Notes: generated by a model not told the origin, from the letters alone. A DNA stretch of 58,679 bases from Bacteroidota bacterium (GCA_013816615.1 JACDED010000013.1:1-58679); one strand, 5' to 3'. Positions 8,201 through 17,756 are shown, numbered from the stretch's first letter. Made by a program: numbers and translations.

Positions 8201-8668
8201 CTAATCCTTACTCATCATATCCACTTTCTCTTTCACCTTAACAGGATAGCGTTTTTTTAAATAAAATTTACCTGCTTTAAGATCGCCGCTTACTTCTATA
8301 AAACCTCTACCACCACCATTTATCAGTTTCATAATATCCATTGGATTAGCATCTTTAAAATTACTTTTTAAATTGAAACTATAATTTTTTTCAGTATCAC
8401 CAGCGATCTTTACTTTTTTAGAAAGCTTTGCTTTACCAAGATTAACACCATTATACATCACATCAAATTCACTTCTATAAACAGCAAAACGCATTTTATT
8501 TGGATTTTTAATGCCAAGAATAATATCTGCATCAATTCCCTGAGCGTTAATTTTATTGATCTTAAACCCTTTTACACCCGTACACTGCACTTCTTTAAAA
8601 TCTTTACAAGAAGAAAATAGTAGAGCAAAAAATAAAAATGCTGTAAAAAGAAATTTAGTTGGCTTCAT
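8201..8668 (-). CDS. LEA14-like lipoprotein
   Basis: 155 residues. A lipoprotein signal peptide ends at Cys21 (LLFSSCKD). The rest matches the water-stress/LEA14 type 2 domain: a beta-sandwich with IILGIKNPNKMRFAVYRSEF and a Gly-rich segment before VSGDLKAGKF. In bacteria these are small envelope lipoproteins of unknown exact role. Its start overlaps the end of the upstream membrane protein by 14 bases, and both follow the dipeptidase on the same strand. Confidence 0.8.
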   Translation of the reverse strand: MKPTKFLFTAFLFFALLFSSCKDFKEVQCTGVKGFKINKINAQGIDADIILGIKNPNKMRFAVYRSEFDVMYNGVNLGKAKLSKKVKIAGDTEKNYSFNLKSNFKDANPMDIMKLINGGGRGFIEVSGDLKAGKFYLKKRYPVKVKEKVDMMSKD

Positions 8669-8900
8669 TTTTTAAAGTTTTAAGTAAGCTGGCTAAGCTT
8701 GCGGCAGTCCATACGCCTTCTAAAATAACAAAAGGCGTAAAATTGATCATGTAACTGGAAATGCCGGCTAATAATGCACCAAGGATATTTAAAATTAAAT
8801 AGGTCTTAGATTCCGTGGTAATTTTTTTGCCAATGTTTAATGCAAAAGCAATTAATAGCAAAGTAACACCGGTTGTTCCTATCCAATCACTAGCGCTCAT
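8655..8900 (-). CDS. Small CBU_0592-like membrane protein
   Basis: 81 residues with three hydrophobic segments (about 5-23, 32-52 and 55-75). The pattern IGTTGVTLLLIAFALN followed by a Tyr-Leu-Ile-Leu-Asn helix resembles the CBU_0592 family, which has no known function. It lies five bases downstream of the dipeptidase and overlaps the LEA14 gene, so the three form an operon. Confidence 0.7.
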   Translation of the reverse strand: MSASDWIGTTGVTLLLIAFALNIGKKITTESKTYLILNILGALLAGISSYMINFTPFVILEGVWTAASLASLLKTLKNEAN

Positions 8901-8905
8901 TAAAT

Positions 8906-10303
8906 TTATTTTGCAGATAACTCCGTATAATATTTATAAAATAAAGGGATGGTTTCTATACCCTTATAATAATTAAATAAACCATAATGCTCGTTTGGTG
9001 AATGCAGTGCATCAGAATCCAAACCAAAACCAAATAAAATACTATCCAAACCTAATTCTTGCCTGAATAATGCTACAATTGGAATACTACCGCCACCGCG
9101 TGTTGGCACAGGCTTTTTGCCATAGGTTTCCTGCATGGCCATACTTGCCGCTTTGTAACCGTTATTTTCTGAACTTAAAAAATATGGCTCACCACCGTGA
9201 TGAGGTTTAACAGTGATCTTAACTGATTTTGGTGCAATACTTTCAAAATATTTTTGGAAGATAGCGCTGATCTTATCTGAATTTTGATTGGGTACCAAAC
9301 GCATACTAATTTTAGCAAATGCTTTACCTGGTAAAACAGTTTTTGCACCTTCGCCGGTGTAACCACCCCAAATACCATTTACATCTAATGTCGGACGAAT
9401 ACCTGTGCGCTCAATAGTTGTATAACCTTTCTCGCCCCAAACATCTCCAACATTAAGGTCTTTTTTAAAATCGTTAAGGTCGAACGGTGCTTTTGCCATC
9501 TCTGCGCGCTCTTCAGCGCTCAGCTCCATTACATCAGCATAAAAATCGGGAATAGTAATATGATTATTTTCGTCATGACAGCTTGCTATCATTTTGCATA
9601 AAATATTTATTGGGTTGGCAACTGCGCCGCCATAAACACCGCTATGAAGATCGCGGTTTGGTCCAACTACTTCTACTTCCATATAGGAAAGGCCGCGTAA
9701 ACCAGTATCAATACTTGGTGTATCGTTTGCAATAATAGATGTATCGGAAATTAAAATAATATCTCCTTTTAATTTTTCTTTATTCTTAATGATCCATGGC
9801 CCAAGGCTTGGTGATCCAACTTCCTCTTCCCCTTCAATCATAAATTTTACATTACAAGGCAATGTATTTGTTTTCATCATCAGCTCAAAAGCCTTAACGT
9901 GCATATACATTTGGCCTTTATCATCACAAGAACCGCGTGCGAAAATGGCGCCGTCAGGATGAATATCTGTTTTTTTAATTACAGGCTCAAAGGGTGGCGA
10001 ATTCCATAACTCAAGCGGATCTGCAGGTTGCACATCATAATGACCATAAACAACAACTGTTGGTTTTTTTGGATCAATTATTTTTTCACCGTAAACAACC
10101 GGAAAACCGTCGGTCTGGCAGATCTCTACTTTATCAGCTCCGGCTTCCACCAGGCGTTGCTTAACAGCTTCAGCTGTTTTAATAACATCAGCCTTATAAG
10201 TACTATCTGCACTTACCGAAGGTATTCTTAAAAGATCCAAAAGCTCGTTCAACATTCGCTCTTTGTTTTGGTCTAAATAAGTTGTAATTATTGCTCTTTC
10301 CAT
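8906..10303 (-). CDS. M20-family dipeptidase
   Basis: About 465 residues from the ATG at 10303. A start 13 codons earlier at 10342 is possible, but the added residues do not look like the family. A cytosolic zinc dipeptidase of the M20 group near carnosinase and CPG2. Metal and catalytic residues lie in YGHYDVQP, GSCDDKGQ and EGEEEVGS, and a dimerisation domain is in the middle (DLHSGVYGG). RGGGSIP and LHSPNEHY near the end are also typical. It leads an operon with the two small genes downstream. Peptide specificity cannot be told from sequence. Confidence 0.9.
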   Translation of the reverse strand: MERAIITTYLDQNKERMLNELLDLLRIPSVSADSTYKADVIKTAEAVKQRLVEAGADKVEICQTDGFPVVYGEKIIDPKKPTVVVYGHYDVQPADPLELWNSPPFEPVIKKTDIHPDGAIFARGSCDDKGQMYMHVKAFELMMKTNTLPCNVKFMIEGEEEVGSPSLGPWIIKNKEKLKGDIILISDTSIIANDTPSIDTGLRGLSYMEVEVVGPNRDLHSGVYGGAVANPINILCKMIASCHDENNHITIPDFYADVMELSAEERAEMAKAPFDLNDFKKDLNVGDVWGEKGYTTIERTGIRPTLDVNGIWGGYTGEGAKTVLPGKAFAKISMRLVPNQNSDKISAIFQKYFESIAPKSVKITVKPHHGGEPYFLSSENNGYKAASMAMQETYGKKPVPTRGGGSIPIVALFRQELGLDSILFGFGLDSDALHSPNEHYGLFNYYKGIETIPLFYKYYTELSAK

Positions 10304-10357
10304 ATAAAAATTAAAGGTTAAAGGTAAGATTTTGACCGACATATTAAAAGAAATATT

Positions 10358-10471
10358 ATGGTCTTTTTCGAAAAATTACCTCCTTCGCAAAGCCTTGTTA
10401 AATATGGAAAAAAGCCGGGAATTATAAAAAACAACAGTCAAATTGTATTACTTTTACATAAAGCAGCGTAA
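10358..10471 (+). CDS. Possible 37-residue peptide, unrecognised
   Basis: An ATG at 10358 opens 37 codons (MVFFEKLPPSQSLVKYGKKP and 17 more) ending at TAA, four bases before the next gene. It is basic and has no signal peptide or clear helix. A TTTG at 10331-10334 lies 19 bases before a TA at 10354, but the full -7 box is not met. It could equally be non-coding leader of the BNR gene. Confidence 0.22.
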   Translation: MVFFEKLPPSQSLVKYGKKPGIIKNNSQIVLLLHKAA

Positions 10472-10474
10472 AGA

Positions 10475-11479
10475 ATGGGCATAAGTAAAAAAAATATTTT
10501 TATAGTGTGTTGTTTTATACAATCTGCTCTTTTTTCTCAGATCTGGCTTGGAGTTCGTGTGTCTAATCCATATAACAAAGCACATAAAAATTCAGTGGTT
10601 TGTACCAACAGTGATGGCGAAATTAATAGTGCCGTTATACAAAATGATTCGTTGTACTTCCAGGCAAAAGGTGTGATGCAAACTGTTGTACCTGTTAAGA
10701 ATAAAACAAATTTTAATTCTATACCCGCCATTGCTTGCGATAATACCCAAGGTCAATTTAAAAACCGCATTTACATTTGCTGGAGTGATGAAAAGAACGG
10801 AATAAATAATAAAGATGTTTTTATTGTGTATAGTGACGATAAAGGCAAAACATGGACGGAGCCAATTTTAGTTACTTATCATCCCAATCACAAAGATCAG
10901 TTTATGCCTGCTTTATTTATAGATGAAACAGGAATTGTTTATGTTTTATATTACGATACGCAAAACTATTTTACTTATGGTAAAACAGATATAACAATGG
11001 CTGTAAGCAAAAACGGAGGTTTAAAATTTGATCACTATCAGATGAATCTAACGCCTGTTAAGCAAAATTTAAGAATACAAACAGAAACCTCTTTATCTTT
11101 AACAACAGAACGAAAAAAAATAATTGCCGGTTGGAAACCAATAAAAAAAGAGCAGTCGGAGTTTGCTATTTTTGATGAAGGTTCATCGTATGATCTTCAA
11201 AAAAATAATTCAAAAGAAATTACTTTTGAAAAAACAATTGCTTTTACGCCTGAAATAAAACTTAATTATGAAGCAACCACAGATGTTAAGCTAACAGCTA
11301 TATTAACAAAACCTTTATTGGCAGGTTATGAAAAAATTATTGTAAAAGATCTAAATATAAAAAAAGGTAACAATCAACTGTTGATCGATACTAAAAAACT
11401 AGGGGTACAAAAAGGTAATTACGTATTAACTTTATATTACAATGGTAAAAATGATTTTGCCTGGATAACTGAAGAATGA
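10475..11479 (+). CDS. Secreted BNR-repeat (sialidase-like fold) protein
   Basis: 334 residues. Residues 1-20 form a signal peptide. A clear BNR/Asp-box (VYSDDKGKTWTEP, near residue 125) and a second weaker one (SKNGGLKFD) indicate a beta-propeller like that of sialidases. No sialidase catalytic Arg triad is evident, so enzymatic activity is not claimed. The last 100 residues form an extra beta domain without a T9SS sorting signature. It overlaps the next gene, a T9SS protein, by four bases (ATGA), so the two are likely made together. Confidence 0.65.
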   Translation: MGISKKNIFIVCCFIQSALFSQIWLGVRVSNPYNKAHKNSVVCTNSDGEINSAVIQNDSLYFQAKGVMQTVVPVKNKTNFNSIPAIACDNTQGQFKNRIYICWSDEKNGINNKDVFIVYSDDKGKTWTEPILVTYHPNHKDQFMPALFIDETGIVYVLYYDTQNYFTYGKTDITMAVSKNGGLKFDHYQMNLTPVKQNLRIQTETSLSLTTERKKIIAGWKPIKKEQSEFAIFDEGSSYDLQKNNSKEITFEKTIAFTPEIKLNYEATTDVKLTAILTKPLLAGYEKIIVKDLNIKKGNNQLLIDTKKLGVQKGNYVLTLYYNGKNDFAWITEE

Positions 11480-12075
11480 AAAAAATAATCTTTTTAATGC
11501 TTTTTATTTTTTCGCTGAGTGGTTTTGCACAACGCATTAGCAACTATAAAGTTTTTTTAGCCGGAAAAGGGGTTGCCGTAAAATTTACTATTACAAAAGG
11601 TACGTCTTGCAGCGGCTATATTATTAAACACAGTAAAGATTCTGTAAATTTTACAGACGTATTTAATTATCCAGGTATTTGCGGCGATACAGCAAGAGAT
11701 GAAAGTATAAGTTATTTTCACAATGATCCTTTATTTAATACCGACAATTATTATAAAATAGAATTGGTTCCTGTAGAAAACTCTGTTATAAAAAAAATAT
11801 TTGTGCCCGAGATCCTTAATACAAGCATCAGCGTTTATCCGAGCCCCGTGCAAACAGTATCTGACTATCTTACGGTACGAATATATAATACAAATAATAC
11901 AAAGCTTAGCGGTTTTATTTACGACCAACACGGCAAGCCTTTAAAAATATTAGATCTTACAACCACTTTTGATCTCACCACAATTACTGTTGCCGACCTA
12001 AATAATGGAATGTATTTTTTACGGCTAAATGACGGACAAACGTCTTACGTTTCTAAATTTTTTATTTTGCGGTAA
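11476..12075 (+). CDS. Small T9SS-sorted secreted protein
   Basis: 199 residues. Signal peptide at residues 1-18 (LSGFAQR), a short central domain of about 90 residues, then a type A sorting domain from about residue 115 (VYPSPVQT, then LNNGMYFLRL and a final KFFILR). T9SS moves such proteins across the outer membrane and anchors or releases them. The central domain contains two Cys (in TSCSG and GICGD) that could form a disulfide. It starts within the stop of the BNR gene and ends on the start of the S4 gene. Confidence 0.8.
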   Translation: MKKIIFLMLFIFSLSGFAQRISNYKVFLAGKGVAVKFTITKGTSCSGYIIKHSKDSVNFTDVFNYPGICGDTARDESISYFHNDPLFNTDNYYKIELVPVENSVIKKIFVPEILNTSISVYPSPVQTVSDYLTVRIYNTNNTKLSGFIYDQHGKPLKILDLTTTFDLTTITVADLNNGMYFLRLNDGQTSYVSKFFILR

Positions 12076-12452
12076 TGGAAGTAAGGGCGGATACGTATTT
12101 ATGGGCAATACGCATGTATAAATCGCGCACACTGGCTTCCGATGCGATTAAAGGCGGTAAAGTAAAACTGGATGGCGATAATTTTAAACCTTCGCATGTT
12201 GTTAAGGTTGGAGAAAAATACACGCTTACCATTGGCGTTGATAAAAAGATAATTGAAGTTACTGCATTACTTGAAAAACGTGGCAATTTTGAGTTAGCAC
12301 AAAAGCATTATGCAGACCATTCGCCGCCAAAAACAAAACAGGAAAAACTAGACTCGGTTTTTTTCAATGTAAATATTAAACGTGATAAAGGAAGTGGCAG
12401 GCCAACAAAAAAAGACCGTAGAGATATTAGTGGTTTTAACGATGCGGATTAA
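12075..12452 (+). CDS. hslR: S4-domain RNA-binding protein, Hsp15-like
   Basis: 125 residues. The N-terminal S4 domain (RADTYLWAIRMYKSRTLASD, then IKGGKVKLDG) binds RNA. The basic tail with GRPTKKDRRD is typical of the heat-shock protein Hsp15 family, which rescues stalled 50S subunits. The ATG shares one base with the stop of the T9SS gene upstream (TAATG), so expression is coupled to unrelated secreted proteins, an odd grouping. It is cytosolic. Confidence 0.85.
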   Translation: MEVRADTYLWAIRMYKSRTLASDAIKGGKVKLDGDNFKPSHVVKVGEKYTLTIGVDKKIIEVTALLEKRGNFELAQKHYADHSPPKTKQEKLDSVFFNVNIKRDKGSGRPTKKDRRDISGFNDAD

Positions 12453-12475
12453 TAAATTTATTATTAGCTTTAATC

Positions 12476-14257
12476 ATGCTTAAGCGTGCAGTTTTATTTA
12501 TTTCGATTTTATTTTCACTTGTTGTGCATTCTCAAAATGCACTATTGGTTTATGGCCCTTATTTACAAATGGCCGGTAAAACTTCTATTCGTGTAAACTG
12601 GCATACCGATACAACCTGTAGCTCTATTGTAAAACTTGGCTTAATAAAAACCAACTTAAATCAAACTGCGGGATCATTTTCACTAACAAAACAGCATTCT
12701 GTTTTTTTAGGTGGGTTAACTCCTGATACAAAGTATTTTTATTCGGTTACTAACTCCACTAGCACGTTTGTTACAGATACTTTTTATTTTTTCACAGCTC
12801 CGGCCAACAATAAAAAAATCAGAATAGTAGCTACGGGCGATTGCGGCACCGGCATGGTCACGCAAACAAACACTAAAGGCGCTATTATGAACTTTGTTCA
12901 AAATAAGTATGTAAATTGCTGGCTGATTTTAGGCGATAATGCTTATGAGAACGGGCTTGCTAATGAGTATGCTAATCTTTTTTTCGCTCCCTATCAAAAT
13001 AATTTCATCATGCATAACACAGCTTTGTATCCATGCATTGGTAACCATGATTATGCAAATAATACTATAAATGCTGAAAATAAAAACGTTGCTTATTATT
13101 CTATTTTTAATGTGCCAACCACGGGAGAGCTTGGTGGCCTATCTTCCGGAACCGCTTCGTATTATTCTTACAATTATGCTAATGTTCACTTTATTAGTAT
13201 TGATTCTTATGGCACAGAGCAATCATTAAAAGTATATGATACACTTTCGCCACAATATGTTTGGTTAAAGCAAGATCTTTCACAAAACAATTTAATGTGG
13301 ACAGTAGTTTATTTTCATCACCCGCCTTACACAATGGGTAATCATACTTCTGATTGGGAAGGAGATCTTGTTAACGTTCGCACTTATTTGACACCTTTAT
13401 TTGAAAGAAGTAAAGTTGATCTTGTATTGAATGGGCACAGCCATGTTCTTGAGCGTTCGTGGTTAATGAAAGGCCATACCGGCGCGGAAGCTACATTTGG
13501 TAAACCTACACATGCTAAAGACAGTTCTTCGGCGCGTTATGACGGCACGTCAAATTCTTGTCCTTATATAAAAGATACGATCAACAATAAAGGTGTTGTT
13601 TATGCTGTATGCGGTTCATCCGGAAAAGTTACAGGCATACAGCCTTCATATCCACACGATGCCATGTATTATTCAAACAATACAAAAGGTATGGCAACGG
13701 TTATTGAAGTGGATGCAAACAGGATGGATGCTTTTTTTATTGGTGAAGACAGCGTGGTATATGATAAGTTTACCATATTTAAAAATATTCAAAAAGTAAC
13801 TCTTATAAATTCTATTTCCCCGCAAGCAATTACGCTGACTGCTTCATGGAATGGAAATTATAATTGGTCGCACAACACAATTAAAACAAAACAAAATACC
13901 CTTCCTGCATTTTCTAACTCAGTAATTATTGTTACAGATAGTTTAAATTGTTTTGCCGATACATTTAAGATCTACCATTTTATAAATGCTATTAAAAACC
14001 ACACTTTTACTAATAACAAAATAAAAATTTATCCCAACCCAACAACCGGAATAATTACTATTGATTTTGAAGAAAAAATAACCGTGAAGAAAATACTGAT
14101 CGTTTCAATTAACGGTGAACAAACGACTTTGCATAATTTCGAAATAAAAGACAAAAGCATCGAAGTAATTCTTCCTAAATTAATTCCCGGTCAATATATT
14201 ATTAAATTGATCACGCCAACACGGGTAATACAGGATAAAATTATTTTAAGCGATTGA
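12476..14257 (+). CDS. Secreted purple-acid-phosphatase-like phosphoesterase with T9SS sorting domain
   Basis: 593 residues. Signal peptide 1-19; an N-terminal fibronectin-III-like domain (about 22-107) as in purple acid phosphatases; then a metallophosphoesterase domain with the five metal motifs: GD at 121-122, GDN at 153-155, GNHD at 189-192, HHPP near 283 and NGHSH near 320. A sorting domain ends the chain (IYPNPTTG near 522, ending KIILSD). It probably releases phosphate from organic phosphates at the cell surface. A TAGCTTTA box at 12465-12472 ends three bases before the ATG, suggesting its own leaderless transcript. It ends one base before a small convergent ORF. Confidence 0.88.
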   Translation: MLKRAVLFISILFSLVVHSQNALLVYGPYLQMAGKTSIRVNWHTDTTCSSIVKLGLIKTNLNQTAGSFSLTKQHSVFLGGLTPDTKYFYSVTNSTSTFVTDTFYFFTAPANNKKIRIVATGDCGTGMVTQTNTKGAIMNFVQNKYVNCWLILGDNAYENGLANEYANLFFAPYQNNFIMHNTALYPCIGNHDYANNTINAENKNVAYYSIFNVPTTGELGGLSSGTASYYSYNYANVHFISIDSYGTEQSLKVYDTLSPQYVWLKQDLSQNNLMWTVVYFHHPPYTMGNHTSDWEGDLVNVRTYLTPLFERSKVDLVLNGHSHVLERSWLMKGHTGAEATFGKPTHAKDSSSARYDGTSNSCPYIKDTINNKGVVYAVCGSSGKVTGIQPSYPHDAMYYSNNTKGMATVIEVDANRMDAFFIGEDSVVYDKFTIFKNIQKVTLINSISPQAITLTASWNGNYNWSHNTIKTKQNTLPAFSNSVIIVTDSLNCFADTFKIYHFINAIKNHTFTNNKIKIYPNPTTGIITIDFEEKITVKKILIVSINGEQTTLHNFEIKDKSIEVILPKLIPGQYIIKLITPTRVIQDKIILSD

Positions 14258-14258
14258 T

Positions 14259-14369
14259 CTAAGCGCTTAAATATGCAATAATTGCAATTCCTGATACAAT
14301 AAGTAATTTTGAAAATTTTCCTGATAAAAATCTAGAAACAGGGTCTAACTTGATTTCCTTTGAATACAT
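14259..14369 (-). CDS. 36-residue single-helix membrane peptide, unrecognised
   Basis: The minus strand encodes MYSKEIKLDPVSRFLSGKFS followed by the hydrophobic KLLIVSGIAIIAYLSA, then TAG. This gives a cationic head and one membrane helix with no further residues, as in many bacterial small membrane proteins. It stops one base from the end of the convergent phosphatase gene, the same tight packing seen at other convergent pairs in this window. Upstream a TAACTTTT box (389-382 within 14300s) is only a weak promoter. The remaining 163 bases before 14533 hold nothing I recognise apart from the start box of the next gene. Confidence 0.45.
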   Translation of the reverse strand: MYSKEIKLDPVSRFLSGKFSKLLIVSGIAIIAYLSA

Positions 14370-14532
14370 GGCTTTATATTTAAAAGTTATTGTATAAAAG
14401 AATCAAATCTTATTCCTGCTTTTAGAGGGGTTTATAATGTTAAATAATGCGGATTTTAACAAAAGGATACAAAATGAATGCGGAATTTAATCCCCAAAAA
14501 CGTTAAAAACTGTTCGTACATTTAACACGCTT

Positions 14533-16407
14533 ATGAATCTTAAGAAAAATCAATATCTCACCATCTTTTTTTTAATTGCTGAGATTAAAAGAATATCAGG
14601 TAAAGATGATTTTAATTTTCAGCTAACCCAGTTATTAAAAAGACAAAAAAATAATACTGAACTTCAGATCGAATTAAAAAAATTTACAACCTTATTTCTC
14701 GAACAGGCTTTTTTCGTAAATGCTTTTACCGATTATGGAATTAATTCGAGCCAGGGTTTTTTTTCTGAATTAATCAAGCGCATTAAATATAAGTTTTTTC
14801 CTCCTGTAACGAATAAAACAGAAGTGGGTAATTTTCTTTCTTTTTTATTGGAAGATCGTAAGAACAGTGAGTGGATCAATAAAATTGACGCGAACAATTG
14901 GTCATTGATCTTTTCTTTTTTTATTCTTACAAATTCTTTTTATCAAAAAAATATAAACTCCCAAATAAAAAACGCACTCGTAATTCTTTCACACAGATTA
15001 GTAACGTTAGGCGTTGACCCATACATCGTTCAAAAATTACCCGAAGCGGATGATACACATTCGCCTTTTTTTGAATTGAATAGATCTATTAATGAATTTG
15101 TTGAAACCGACGAAAATAAAACCGAAGTTGAAAAGCACAGTACGGTTGTACTCATAGAATTAAGGCGTTGCGAGCAAATATTTAAAACCCTGGTATCAAA
15201 AAAAGATGAAATGGGAACAAGCCTGCATCTTACTTTTTTAATAAAAAGAGCCGAGCAGCATATTAAACGCATTCGCACATTAATTCTTATTTTTTCTCAA
15301 GACAGGGCAGTAAAGCATGTTGCATCAAAAGAGCTTTCACTTACTTTATTAAAAGCAAACTATGATAAATATAGTGTTACAAGTTTTATAAAAACCAATA
15401 CGGGTTTACTTGCTTATCGTATTATGAGCCATACTTCAGAAAAAGGAGAACATTATATCGGTTTTTCACGAAATGAAAATAAAAAATTATTTCGCTCTGC
15501 AATGGGCGGTGGGTTAATTGTTGTATTCCTGGTTTTTATAAAACATTATATTCATGAGTTAGGTTTGTCGTTGTTTTTTGAAGGTTTATTATTTGGTTTA
15601 AACTATGGCCTTGGTTTTGTATTAATGCATTTTTTACATTTTACACTTGCAACCAAACAACCCGCTATGACAGCTTCATACATTGCAGCCAATATTGGTG
15701 AAAATAACGCAAGTGCAACTGTAGCGCCGGTATTAAAACAAATTATACGCAGCCAGTTTATATCACTTGCGGGTAATTTAATAATTGTGTTACCTGTTAG
15801 TTTTTTAATTGCACTCTTGCTAAAATATTTTTATGCTTATCAGTTCTTCGATTACGAAACTGCTTCTAAACAATTGGAGTCTAACCATCCCTTATTAAGT
15901 TTATCCTTATTTTATGCAGCGCTTACAGGCGTATTTTTAACGCTTGCAGGTATAATAACGGGTTATTATGATAATAAGGTTGTGTTTTCTGATTTTGCAG
16001 AACGCATTAAAAAACATCCACGCTGGGTACAAAAATATTCACAATCTTTTCTTTCAAAAGCAGGGGCATTTGTAGAAAAGAGTCTTGGTGCCATTATTGG
16101 CAGTATGTTTCTTGGTATTATTTTAGGTGCGGCCGGTAACCTGGGCACTTTTTTCGGGTTACCTTTTGATATACGTCACGTAACAGTTTCTTCCGGAAAT
16201 TTTGGCATTGCCGTTGGCTCAATGTATGTTTACCATTGGGCAGAATTAACAACCGTTTTTGTGGGCGTTCTGCTAATAGGTATTATTAATATTTTTTCGA
16301 GTTTTTTATTTTCGTTTACGATCGCCTGTGTGTCACGAAATATTTCCGCATCGGAGTCTATAAAAATCTTATACAGGTCAATAATCGCTTCTAAAAATAA
16401 ATCATAA
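14533..16407 (+). CDS. PF10136-type membrane protein (family named 'site-specific recombinase')
   Basis: 624 residues. The first half (about 1-310) is soluble and helical. The second half has at least five membrane segments, with the family-like stretch GLNYGLGFVLMHFLHFTLAT and TKQPAMTASYIA around residues 355-385 and a Gly-rich end (GNFGIAVGSMYVYHWAE). This matches the Neisseria Gcr-like family. The historic recombinase label does not fit a polytopic membrane protein; I would treat the function as unknown. A TACATTTA box at 14517-14524 precedes the ATG by eight bases. It ends one base from convergent kbl. Confidence 0.72.
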   Translation: MNLKKNQYLTIFFLIAEIKRISGKDDFNFQLTQLLKRQKNNTELQIELKKFTTLFLEQAFFVNAFTDYGINSSQGFFSELIKRIKYKFFPPVTNKTEVGNFLSFLLEDRKNSEWINKIDANNWSLIFSFFILTNSFYQKNINSQIKNALVILSHRLVTLGVDPYIVQKLPEADDTHSPFFELNRSINEFVETDENKTEVEKHSTVVLIELRRCEQIFKTLVSKKDEMGTSLHLTFLIKRAEQHIKRIRTLILIFSQDRAVKHVASKELSLTLLKANYDKYSVTSFIKTNTGLLAYRIMSHTSEKGEHYIGFSRNENKKLFRSAMGGGLIVVFLVFIKHYIHELGLSLFFEGLLFGLNYGLGFVLMHFLHFTLATKQPAMTASYIAANIGENNASATVAPVLKQIIRSQFISLAGNLIIVLPVSFLIALLLKYFYAYQFFDYETASKQLESNHPLLSLSLFYAALTGVFLTLAGIITGYYDNKVVFSDFAERIKKHPRWVQKYSQSFLSKAGAFVEKSLGAIIGSMFLGIILGAAGNLGTFFGLPFDIRHVTVSSGNFGIAVGSMYVYHWAELTTVFVGVLLIGIINIFSSFLFSFTIACVSRNISASESIKILYRSIIASKNKS

Positions 16408-16408
16408 A

Positions 16409-17596
16409 TTATTTAATAACACCAAGCTCTTTGCCAACTTTAGCAAAAGCAGCAATGGCTTTATCCAAATGTTCTTGTTCATGTGCCGCACTTAATTGTA
16501 CACGAATACGCGCTTTATCTTTTGGTACAACCGGAAAGAAAAATCCAATCACATAAATTCCTTCGTCTAATAATTTTGCGGCAAAGGTTTGTGCTAATTT
16601 AGCATCGTATAACATCACGGGTACAATAGCGCTATCGCCTTCACGTATTTCTAATCCTGCGGCTTTAATTCCTTTTTTAAAGTAGTTAACATTCCACTCT
16701 AACTTATCTCGTAAAGAAGTTGTTTCTGTTAACAGATCAAATACCGCTAAGCTGGCGCCAACAATGCTTGGGGCTAACGAGTTACTAAATAAATACGGAC
16801 GAGAACGTTGACGTAACAATTCAATAATTTCTTTTCTGCCCGACGTAAAGCCACCCATAGCACCGCCCAAAGCTTTTCCAAGAGTTCCCGTAATAATATC
16901 TACTCTGCCAATTACATTTTTTGCTTCAATAGTACCACGACCGGTTTTACCAATAAAGCCGCTGGCGTGGCATTCATCCACCATTACTAAAGCATTGTAT
17001 TTATCTGCAAGATCACAGATCTTATCTAAGGGCGCAACAAAGCCATCCATACTAAACACACCATCCGTTACAATAATACGGTTGCGCTGTGCCTGCGAAG
17101 CTTTTAATTGCTCTTCAAGATCGGCCATGTCGCAATTTTTATACCGGTAACGCTGTGCTTTACACAAACGCACACCATCAATAATACTTGCATGATTTAA
17201 TTCGTCGCTAATAATAGCATCCTGTTCATCAAACAAAGGTTCAAATACACCGCCGTTAGCATCAAACGCCGCAGCATATAAAATTGTATCTTCCGTGCCT
17301 AAAAATTTAGCGATCTTTTCTTCTAATTGTTTATGAATATCTTGTGTGCCACAAATAAAACGTACACTACTCATGCCAAAACCATGGCTATCTAAGGCTT
17401 TTTTAGCCCCTTCAATTACTTTTGGATGCGACGATAATCCCAAATAGTTATTCGCACAAAAAATAATTACATCTTTACCGTTTACTTTTACTACTGCATC
17501 CATTGCCGTGGTAATAACGCGTTCGCGCTTAAATAAACCATTGCTGTCAATTTCTGCTAATGTTTTTTGTAGTTGATCTTTTAGTTGGCCGTACAT
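16409..17596 (-). CDS. kbl: Glycine C-acetyltransferase (2-amino-3-ketobutyrate CoA ligase)
   Basis: 395 residues, full length. A PLP enzyme that cleaves 2-amino-3-ketobutyrate with CoA to glycine and acetyl-CoA, following threonine dehydrogenase. The PLP lysine is Lys241 in [13 protein letters not shown]. The substrate and cofactor motifs [24 protein letters not shown] and [12 protein letters not shown] are canonical for alpha-oxoamine synthases. Related KBL/BioF/SPT enzymes differ, but the N-terminus and the [13 protein letters not shown] motif favour Kbl. No tdh gene is adjacent. A consensus promoter lies at 17622-17651. Confidence 0.93.
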   Translation of the reverse strand: MYGQLKDQLQKTLAEIDSNGLFKRERVITTAMDAVVKVNGKDVIIFCANNYLGLSSHPKVIEGAKKALDSHGFGMSSVRFICGTQDIHKQLEEKIAKFLGTEDTILYAAAFDANGGVFEPLFDEQDAIISDELNHASIIDGVRLCKAQRYRYKNCDMADLEEQLKASQAQRNRIIVTDGVFSMDGFVAPLDKICDLADKYNALVMVDECHASGFIGKTGRGTIEAKNVIGRVDIITGTLGKALGGAMGGFTSGRKEIIELLRQRSRPYLFSNSLAPSIVGASLAVFDLLTETTSLRDKLEWNVNYFKKGIKAAGLEIREGDSAIVPVMLYDAKLAQTFAAKLLDEGIYVIGFFFPVVPKDKARIRVQLSAAHEQEHLDKAIAAFAKVGKELGVIK

Positions 17597-17621
17597 AATT
17601 TTAATTTAAAATTGCTGAACA

Positions 17622-17651
17622 CAAATGTAATTAAGAATGTAGAAATACAAA
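17622..17651 (-). promoter_or_regulatory. Consensus promoter of kbl
   Basis: Minus strand: TTTG (17651-17648), 18 bases, TACATTTG (17629-17622). Both boxes fit the Bacteroidota consensus. The leader to the ATG at 17596 is about 20 bases. Confidence 0.72.
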
Positions 17652-17756
17652 ATCTAAAAATTATAACTTTTTAGACGGTGTATTTACCGCATAAATAGGG
17701 CTGTTGGCCTAAATATTGCATGAAAAGTGAGTATAAATCCTATTTTTACACTTCCA

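Noticed and set aside
10475-11479. Calling the BNR protein a sialidase
   Set aside because: Only Asp-box repeats are evident; the Arg triad and nucleophile Tyr/Glu pair could not be identified.
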